A stretch of 64,000 nt of DNA from Astrothelium macrocarpum (Eukaryota; Ascomycota; Dothideomycetes; Trypetheliales; Trypetheliaceae), in NCBI GenBank assembly GCA_021030915.1, contig JAGEMR010000020.1, positions 248,001 through 312,000 on the forward strand. Direction: 5' to 3'. The notes beneath the pieces are model-generated. The model saw nothing but the letters and a program-made list of their open reading frames with translations, ran no database searches and was not told the origin of the DNA. This document shows positions 56,760-64,000 of the stretch, one piece after another. Numbering within the stretch: the stretch's first letter is position 1; each line of letters starts with the position of its first letter. Made by a program: the position numbers and the translations under genes.

Positions 56760-58418
56760 CATTCAATTCGCTCCACCACCCATCATACTGCTTCAATATG
56801 TCTGATCGTGAGCATATTATTACTTCTGCTATTAGCGATTACGAATCTGATATTTATTCTTTAATAAATAAAATTATTGACGCGCACGGGCTATTTAGAT
56901 CTATTCTTCACAAACGTATCAAAAGTCAATAAAATAGTCAATTTAATCACGAATTTCAATAATGATTGATTTCTTATCAAAAAAAATTCTTCATATAATG
57001 AATTATTAAAAAAGATATATATCAATTTTTTTTTAATCATATTCGAATTCGTGAAATGATTATTCAGATTATTTATATTTTTAAAAACGATAAATTAATT
57101 AATAAATATTAAATCAATAATTTTATACAATATAATCCATTTATTATTTTAATAATTAAATAATAATTAAATATAAAATGAATATAATATATTTTTAAAA
57201 AATCTATTATTATATTTATTCGATATTTTGAAAAAATATGAAAAAATATAATATTCAATTGATAAATATATAAAATATGAATAAATAAAATCTAAATTTA
57301 GATATATATATCAATTTTAAAATATTTATTAATATCAATAAAAAATAAATTATCAAAAAAATATTATAAAATCGAAAATGAATTATAATTATTAAAATTA
57401 TTTTTTCATAAAATCATTTTATTGATTTATTTATTATTTTTAAAAAAATTTTTTTTTAAATAAATTGATTTCATTTAAATAAATTTTCAAATTGAAATTA
57501 TATTATTTTAAAAAATAATTAAATATTAAATAAAATTAAATTCGAATAATTAAAATATATATTTAAATCATAAATATATTTTTAATATAATAAATATAAA
57601 TTTTTATTATTAAATAATCATATTAATTATATTAATATTGAATTCTTTTATATTTATAAGACTGATTTTAAAATCGAATTAATATTTATATTTTTTCATA
57701 ATATTCATATTTTTCAATTATTAAATTTTTATGAATTCCATTCTATCAAAATATATTATCATAATTATATCGAATTTTTTATTTATTTGAATAATATTAT
57801 AATAATTAAAAAGGATCGTTTTATTAATTATTATAATTTCATACATCAAAAGAATTTTATAATATCAAATATTCATATTAATTGAAAAATAATTAATTTG
57901 ATATCATTAAATTCAGATAAATTATATAATTTATCTTTTATATTCGATTCATATATGGAATCTAAATCTAAATCTGAAATATCATCTCAGAAATATATTA
58001 AATCATTTTTAATTGAAATATTTCATAATGAATAACAATTTCGGACAATTTTTCGTATAATAGAATTTATAATAAAAATGAAAAAGATAAAATATTTATA
58101 TATAAAAACAGATAAAATATTAATATCTATTTCAATTAATTTGATAACAATAGAAAATAGAATTAGACATTTAGAATATCAAAAAAAAATAGAAAATATC
58201 TAAATCATCTAAAAAGGCTATTGAGATGGATCCAAATGAGAAATTCAAAAACGTAGAACAGATTAGATAGGAGATTAATAAAACTATTATTCCACCAGCT
58301 AAATCAGTATCAAAAATAAAAAAAACACCTTCTAGGCCTAATACAGAACCTATATTTAATGATGTGTATTCAAAATTCCATATATAACTGTAGTTGTTGA
58401 GAAAATTGATGAAATAAT

Positions 58419-58482
58419 AGATGAGACGAAATGGTGGAGATGTGTCAAAACAGGGGGTGTGTCAGAACCCCCTACGCTGAGT
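58419..58482 (-). repeat. right terminal inverted repeat
   Basis: Reverse complement of 56696-56759 with one mismatch. It ends CCTACGCTGAGT, followed by TA. Confidence 0.95.
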
Positions 58483-59724
58483 TATCTTAAGTGCCCGATT
58501 TGGCGAAAACGCTATTTGGTTCGGCGTGTGGGGAGAAAATCTCTAATTGGTCTACTTGCTGATCCGTTAGGTAGTATTTACCTCGCTTCATACATTTAGT
58601 TGAAACGTTTCTTATTCACGACCTTCATAGCTTCACTATGTGTAATCGAAAGTGGATTAAGCTCAAATTTTCTAAACTTAGAGGAGTTCTGCCACACAAA
58701 TAGGGTCTACATGAAGCCACTAATTTTAGTATATCATGCTCAATTACCTTACTAATACATGCTGCAGTAAGTTCCCAAGATCTAAGCTTATTTGATTGGA
58801 ACCAAGTGAACGAGGTTTCAATCATACAAATCGATGAATTTAGGCTACGGCAAGTAAGAGGGGACACTATGTATCACTTGTATAACTTAATCGTAATACT
58901 TGCTTGTTTCTCTTCAGATAATCCTGACAGAAGACCATGGAAACTAGGGCGAACCACCCGATGCTCTTCTACATTCGTATCTGAAATCATCTGATCGGCC
59001 ATCGCTTATACCGCAGCCATTGCTCTACAATGATGGGGGCACTGTTAAGAGAGTATCTCTTCCTATTGGTCCTCTCCAAAAAGCGTCTTGCTTTCTACTA
59101 AATTGTTAACTTCTACGACGATGGCGACATTGAGTTTTTGATATTCTTGCAACGTCTCAATATCTGATTTACTCGGAAAGTTCGGACAATTACCCTAAGC
59201 GGCGACTCGATGGTGCTGGTGATTGGGCGGGATTGAGAGCTGTAATCCAATAGTTATTTGAACTGAAAGCATGATCTCGAGGAATAACAAGTGCGGAAGC
59301 TTGCAATGGTAGCGTCTTGTGGGATTAATAGCTTTTGTGAGGCAAGAGAATAATATAGGTTGTCACAATGCGTTAGCGAGCGTTTCATTTATGAGTTAGG
59401 AGGCGTGAGACTGTGAGCTTTAGATGGCTGGGTTGAAAGGACTTGATCTCTTATGGAGTTGTGGACATGAGCCATGAAGTTTACGGCATAGTATCCTGCA
59501 GGACACTCGGAGGAGTAATGCTCGCGAAATGTGTGATTTATGATCGTGAGAGCAGTCTATGTCATCGTACGAATTGTGATCGAGACCTCGCCACGCTCAA
59601 TACCTAATGTCAAACTTTGTGGAAGGTAGAATTTTTGTTTAAGACCGGTGGATCATTCAATGTCTTCTCTTTTCGGTTGTGACCCTCGTATCTCTCTCTT
59701 CTGAACACGCTCCGGTAATAGCCT
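58483..59724. other. intergenic, no supported gene
   Basis: 1.24 kb between the transposon and the TRM732 stop. It contains only short unsupported ORFs and is somewhat A+T-rich. Part will be the TRM732 3'UTR. No remnant of a second element is seen. Confidence 0.5.
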
Positions 59725-62700
59725 CTATTGTCGACTAAAACGCATGAGTCCTCTACTCAAGATGAGATCTACCTTTCGATTCAAGATTTTAAATGTCAAC
59801 CTACAACCTTCCTCAATAGTCTTTGCAACCAGTTGTATCAGGTGCGGGTTGGCATTGTTTCCTTCTGCGACCAATAGAAATTCGAAGAGCGCCTTCTTGA
59901 TCGAAGATGCTTTAATCGGACCAATTCGATATTCTTGCCTCCAAATCATTAGTAGTCTCGCTGCGCGAATGACACTGTATGTCATCGCGAAAGCATCTTT
60001 GTCATATGTCCATCCTAAGCAACCCGTGCAAGAGACCTCGCTGTCACGCATACCTTTGTTCAAAGAATATGTGAGAATAGAAAGGCCTTCGATAACCCAA
60101 ATCGATAGGTGCTGGACCAGGTATTTCGAAAAATTCTTCTTGTTCCATATCTTTGGAGCGAGGCTTTCAATCACTCGGGCCCAGGTCGCACACTCGGTGG
60201 TTTGATCACGGTAGAGATTTTGATCCTCTTCATCGAACAAGGCTGTTTGTCTGCTGAAGCACCGGTACAGTCTGCTTTTAACCGAGGGAAACTGTGGCCG
60301 TGAGGAATTCATTGCAGCATCCGCATCACCGCCTGTTAGCTTAGTCACGAGATACAGAAGCAAAGAGGTACACTCTTCTGTCTGTGCATATGTGCGAGTC
60401 AAATATTCACAATGTTGTTTAGCGGCGACGGGCGGAACCTTGAGACCACTAAAAACCAGAGGCTTCTCCGACGCGAGGACATGGGCCACTGATGCAGCAC
60501 CTAGAATACGAATATCTTGCTCATCGTCATTCAACACCTTTTGTAGAAGCAGATGCATGCTTAACTTGGACATGGGGTGACCAGGAGAAGACCAGGACGG
60601 ATGGAATAGCTGGAGCGCCTCTGCGGCCGCTGATCGTATGGACGAAGGCTCATTATCATCCATAGCATGATGTAGTCTGTAAGAGATGACTTGGAGCTGT
60701 TCGGCCGAACCCTCTGTGAAGGGCTTCGGCAGCTCAGCATTTAAATATGGCCCATAAAGAGATAAAGCCAATTCTTCACGGGATGGATTGGTTATGCATT
60801 TATCAAGAAAGTCGAGTTCTAGATGAAACTCATTTGTCTTAGGGTGAGGGTTGTCCCTGCCAGAGGCGTGCGTTGGAACCATGAGCTTGGAGAGAGACCT
60901 CGATAGTCCATACCTTTTAGAGGCATCTGTAAGAGAATTTAGCAGCCGCTGTTCAACGAATCGGCATTCCATCGAATCTTCCCAAAGTGAGTAATAGTCG
61001 TGGGGCGATGAAGACAGAGTGGTTTGTTCATCATCATCTTGACACTTGTAAAGAATTGCACGAAGCTGTCCTCCATTTCCATGAGTCGCAGCCGAGAAAC
61101 TTGTCTTGCGGTCGGAATAGATTTCATTGTAGACCACGTTACCGACTGACTTTCGCAGTAGACCAGTCAAATCAGCAGTATGCATACAATCCAGATCATC
61201 GATAAACTGCTTGGACAAATGTACGACGTCTTGGACAGGCACGAAGAGCGAAATGATATCAACGAATGTAGATTTCGTAATCGGGCATGAGCTGTGTTGA
61301 TATATTCTCGGGTATAGGGAATTGACTAATTGGAACAGAGACTCAGCTTCCAAGAGTCCAGATGAAGACGCTGCTTCGAAAAGAGTGAAATCATCCTTGC
61401 ACCGTGATTCGAAAAGAGTAGAACGTAGTCGTGTACGAATTATGTATTTCGTGGCCAGCAATCTACCATGGAGGACGTTTTGGGAACTCAATGGGGGTTC
61501 TAGAATCTGTTGGATAATTTCCACTGCATTGAGATGAGCAACAAGTGCTGCAAAGGTCCTACTAGCCATATCCCGGACAACCCATTCCGGGCTTTCCGTG
61601 ATGGACAGTACCAGACTTATAATTTCATTGATGTTATTCTTTGGAGGCAGTACCTTTTGAAGAATGTATAGCACCGGGAATACTGCTTCTGTGGTACTTG
61701 GTTTTCGCTCCTTGAGTACGTTCACGTCGATGGAAATAAGAGAGTTATGACCAGCTCTTAAGAATTTAATAATAAGATCAAGTAACTTGGGATGCTTTGC
61801 GAACGAAATTTTTGAACTGCTGGCAATAACAGGCTCGTCCGGTACCTGGCTTTCATTTGTCCCAAGCAATCGATCCGTCAGGGCTCGGAAAAGCATTAGA
61901 CCACAGTTACGAATTGCCCAACTTTGAATTATCAGCAAGACCTGTTGACGTATCATAGTTTCGACTTACGTGTCTGCATTAAGGCAATGACTGACTAGAT
62001 CGAAGCCTAATTCTATGTAGTGCTCTGAGCTTTGACTAAGTTTCGTGCTGCGGAAGATATCCTTCAAGCAATTTAAAGCATGAACTTGAGAGAGTCCGCC
62101 CTCATTAGCATGGTGTTCTTTCGTGGCCCTCCTTGCTTCGATTTCGAGCTCTCGAATTGTTTCGGCAAAACGTATGGCTGAAGGGTCAGCACTCAAGATT
62201 CCTACGATAAGAGAAGGAATTCCGGCGGACCGCCGCGTGATCACAGCGGCTTGATCGCGAATAGAAAATAGCGTTCGCTTAACATGTCAGCTTTCCCTTG
62301 TAGGCCGAAGCAAAACATACTCGTACCTTGCACCAGACATCCAAATATCCTTGGATCACCGGATCCTTAGACCGATTACATCGAGCACAGCAAGCTGCAA
62401 ATGCTTGAGCAACAGTAGAAAAAGCACCTCTGTGCCTCAAATTAACAAGTTGTTCGAAGCATAAGTCCCCCAACTTGAGCATATTCTCTTGGATCTCTGA
62501 GTAAAGCACGCCTTCTGAGCCAAACGAACTTCTATCGACGAGTGCTTGTAGTAGAAGACTACAGTTTATGAGCAAAGTGCTGTTCGAGACCATAGTGATT
62601 GGACACACCTTGATTCCTTCAAAGCTCTCCAGCAGAAGCTCAAAACACTCTTAGTGTCCAAGTCTGCCTCGTCCATGTCCGCCGGCATGTGTCCCTCGGG

Positions 62701-64000
62701 AGCATCATCGCAGAGAACATGGCGGACGCAACTCCACACATCATCAAGGATAGCAACGATGCGGTGAACAAGTTGTGGAGTCATTAGCTCTTGCAGTGTT
62801 TGTAGATCATCACAAGTATGATGGCTGATTGGAGTCTGATCTATGATATATCTGTATGATATGAGCAGTTGCAAAAAATGTGTAAGGTCTCATCTACCTA
62901 AGACTGGCAAGAGTGCCATGCATTGGATACGCGTCGACAGCATTCGCGAGGTTAGAATGGGCGGCTCTGAGGCCTTCCTGTAGCAAATTTACCAGTCCTT
63001 CCAGAACTTGCGTGCTTCCAACGATGCCTGTCTGGGCACTGTCGGGAGAATTCGCAGCTCCCGGCGTGGTAGATGCATCAGGATGATTAATGACCAATGC
63101 ATAACTTCGAGCTACACCATCCGCATGATCTGCACGACCACTTTTTAACATCAGACTTTGAGCTTGGGCCACAAATTGCTTTAGATCTGTCAGTTTAAGA
63201 CACTGCTCTTGCTCACGAAGATTAATTACAGCGAGCCACAGAATCGCAGCTGATGAAGATCTGATATCATCATAAGGATCCATCAGTAGATTAAGCAATA
63301 GCTCCACTGTGCTTCTGTCTATCAATCTCATCTCAAATGGCCATTTGTTCTGCATTTGAGCTTGTTTCGTCAAATCTCTTGGTCGAATCGAGGGATCTAA
63401 ACCCGACCTGAGAAGGATGAGAAGAGCTTTGAGAGAACTAATTCGCCTTTGATATGGTGCTGTTGGTCTCAATTCCTCGATAAGGAATTTTCGGTACCAT
63501 CGAATAAACTCAACATGTGTCTCTAGAACACGGCGTCCTCTGTCTGCTGCATCAGTGTATCTCGGGCGATTTTGATCTGATCGAAAGTTTTGAGGAAGCT
63601 GCGAAACACAATTTCGCTTTAGCGCTGAGGTTGCTGCTCGAAGGCGATCGAACAATTTTTGGGTTAGACTCAGCACGTGGCTTCGTAAGTTGGTGTCAGG
63701 ATCGACATGAAAGTTGGGTATCTCATTGCAAAGGCACTTGAGGGTCCCTGCCGTGAATGTTCGGGTGATTGAAGGCGATGAAACAAGGAGAGATAAACCA
63801 GCGAGTCTCTTTGAGGGTGAGACGTCTGACATGAGTCTTCCAAAGCAGCTATCGGATACAAGAATACATCCATTTTGTATCTCAATATCAGAAGACAGTC
63901 GGCTGTCAGTTTCTTGTATCAGACCAATTTCCTTTGCTGTCAAGAGAGCGGCAAAGAGAAGAGAAACTTCTCGTTCATCCTGGAGTCCAGAAGAATTGTA
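59725..64000 (-). CDS. TRM732: tRNA 2'-O-methylation partner Trm732/THADA (DUF2428), 5' end outside window
   Basis: Trm732 is the large alpha-solenoid partner of the Trm7 methyltransferase for 2'-O-methylation of position 32 in the tRNA anticodon loop. Exons seen are 64000-62898, 62851-62609, 62558-62327, 62277-61970 and 61921-59725, joined in phase. The frame is still open at the window edge, so the N terminus is missing. The conserved DUF2428 core runs across three junctions: CWRALKESSLLLQALVDRS, AAVITRRSAGIPSLIVGIL, SQVHALNCLKDIF and DTWAIRNCGLMLFRALTDR. For the intron at 61922-61969 I use the acceptor TTCAAAG, because the nearer CAACAG would leave an intron of only 28 nt and the wrong phase. 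A repeat-rich C terminus continues for over 700 residues. Visible protein is about 1360 residues. Confidence 0.92.

Larger units (their letters stand above)
56696..58482. mobile_element. degenerate pogo/Fot1-like (Tc1/mariner) DNA transposon, RIP-like hypermutated
   Basis: A 1787-bp element bounded by 64-bp terminal inverted repeats (56696-56759 and 58419-58482) with a single mismatch. The ends are ordinary in composition, but from about 56940 to 58200 almost every base is A or T. Near the left end a frame from the ATG at 56798 reads MSDREHIITSAISDYES, then INKIIDAHGLFRSILHKRI, then a stop. This resembles the helix-turn-helix Psq/CENP-B N terminus of fungal pogo-type transposases. The element length is typical of Fot1/pogo elements. 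The right end is followed by TA, the family's target duplication; the left side shows AA instead, so the duplication is not proven. No intact transposase remains, so it is not autonomous. Confidence 0.85.

Noticed and set aside
56940..58200. A+T-rich block as a mitochondrial DNA insertion or centromere piece
   Set aside because: It is enclosed by near-perfect terminal inverted repeats and begins with a transposase-like reading frame, which fits a hypermutated transposon better.

Overview
The window is nuclear DNA of a filamentous ascomycete (Pezizomycotina). Its protein genes are split by many short introns (about 46 to 145 nt, mostly 50 to 70) with GTATGT/GTAAGT-type donors. It carries families typical of that group: a HET-domain gene, a Dal5-like permease, FAD monooxygenases and a BTB protein. 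It also holds one transposon hypermutated in a RIP-like way. I cannot assign a genus. I read 19 protein-coding genes with good support, two small hypothetical genes, one gene-like decayed stretch and one degenerate DNA transposon. Exon joins were worked out by hand from splice consensus, reading phase and family similarity.

Left part (1-12.6 kb): a 5'-truncated salicylate-hydroxylase-type FAD monooxygenase (+), a Dal5/TNA1-type major facilitator permease (+), a Cbp3/UQCC1-type cytochrome bc1 assembly chaperone (+), mRNA guanylyltransferase CEG1 (-), a maltose O-acetyltransferase-like enzyme (-) and isoprenylcysteine methyltransferase STE14 (+). About 1.9 kb between CEG1 and the acetyltransferase holds only gene-like debris.

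Middle (12.6-31 kb): a small Cys/His-rich ORF (-), TTI1 of the TTT complex (-), a flavin-containing monooxygenase (-), a BTB/POZ protein (-), VMS1/ANKZF1 of ribosome quality control (-), the four-RRM protein MRN1 (-), and the ER glucosyltransferase ALG8 (+), which is divergent from MRN1.

Right-middle (31-51 kb): the ISW2-complex subunit ITC1 (+), a HET-domain gene broken by one in-frame TAG (+), the sorting nexin SNX41/ATG20 (+), a divergent pair made of an NFKBIL1-like protein (-) and an NSRP1-like splicing regulator (+), a small membrane ORF (+), and a RING-H2/PH-like/VWA protein (-) whose domain order is that of the pheromone-pathway scaffolds Ste5 and Far1.

Right end (51-64 kb): 4.7 kb without a convincing gene, a small single-pass membrane protein (-), a 1.79-kb transposon with 64-bp terminal inverted repeats and an extremely A+T-rich core (56696-58482), and TRM732/THADA (-), truncated at its 5' end by the window edge.

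Most genes are housekeeping genes with no operon-like logic. The parts most worth a second look are the mutation pattern in the transposon core, the interrupted HET gene, the Ste5/Far1-like scaffold, and two splicing oddities: an ITC1 start codon that forms a coding exon by itself, and an in-frame intron in STE14. I did not find a convincing new multi-gene system.
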